A stretch of DNA of 31,149 nt, taken from NCBI GenBank assembly GCA_040880725.1, contig JBBDHV010000023.1, positions 1 through 31,149 of the forward strand. The letters run 5' to 3'. Each line of letters starts with the position of its first letter. Position 1 is the first letter of the stretch. Under the pieces are notes generated by a model. That model was not told the DNA's origin. It worked only from the letters and a program-made list of their open reading frames with translations, and searched no databases. Origin of the DNA: DATHWB01 sp040880725. GTDB taxonomy: Bacteria; Actinomycetota; Acidimicrobiia; Spongiisociales; ZC4RG35. The translations under genes and the position numbers were made by a program. This document shows, piece by piece, positions 31,093 to 31,149 of the stretch.

Positions 31093-31149
31093 CTTCGGAG
31101 GCTCGGAGGCTCGGAGGCTCGGAGGCTCGGAGGCTCGGAGGCTCGGAGG
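31093..31149. repeat. 8-bp tandem repeat at the window end
   Basis: Six perfect copies of GCTCGGAG and one leading variant (CTTCGGAG at 31093-31100) run to the last base, with a partial copy at the end. It may continue beyond. A short-unit tandem repeat at a contig edge is a common assembly stop point. Confidence 0.9.

Overview
The window looks like the chromosomal flagellar locus of a high-GC actinobacterium. A member of class Acidimicrobiia is my best guess. The evidence is a DUF3263 gene next to a LytR_C-domain gene with a Thr-rich linker, frequent GTG starts, apparently leaderless or 4-bp-overlapping genes, and a Gram-positive type flagellar gene order with no P-ring or L-ring genes. The class assignment is inference. 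The sequence has assembly flaws: ten N bases beside a 34-base C run at 23294-23337, a suspicious gene junction near 30,310, and a tandem repeat running off the right end.

Layout: (1) 68-2058: flgN on the minus strand at the left edge, divergent from an HD-GYP regulator gene on the plus strand. (2) 2100-20485, minus strand: one long, tightly packed transcription unit read right to left: flgB, flgC, fliE, fliF, fliG, fliH, fliI, fliJ, fliK, flgD, flbD, motA, motB, fliL, fliM, fliN, fliO, fliP, fliQ, fliR, flhB, flhA, an flhF-like gene, then two small membrane protein genes. Most joints are 4-26 bp overlaps or very short gaps, so translational coupling is likely. The unit encodes proximal rod, MS ring, C-ring, export ATPase complex, hook-length control, stator and export gate. 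(3) 20486-20722: promoter region of the flgB unit and a 117-bp imperfect inverted repeat. (4) 20723-23245, minus: fliD, fliS and a FliT-position small protein gene. (5) 23357-24178, minus: flagellin, with a leader that resembles a two-site CsrA target. (6) 24400-25275, plus: the FliA/WhiG-type sigma factor, divergent from flagellin. (7) 25333-25944, minus: an M15 peptidase probably belonging to the flagellum. (8) 25995-29609, minus: a non-flagellar run of DUF3263, LytR_C protein, LiaF-like protein, AI-2E-family permease and AlaX. (9) 29610-31149: degraded or chimeric material, with a 3' piece of a cysteine synthase gene, a 5'-truncated and frameshifted histidine kinase, and an 8-bp tandem repeat.

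The most interesting points are: the flagellin leader with two near-consensus CsrA sites although csrA and fliW are not in the window; absence of flgE from its usual slot between flgD and flbD; an FlhF homologue whose GTPase domain is eroded; a FliM without the CheY-binding peptide; a set of three sigma-28-like promoters sharing the spacing TAA/TAG-N14-CCGAC; and an M15 peptidase without signal peptide that may take the place of FlgJ-type hydrolases. I did not find a wholly new multi-gene system. The novelty is in how a standard flagellar cluster has been modified.
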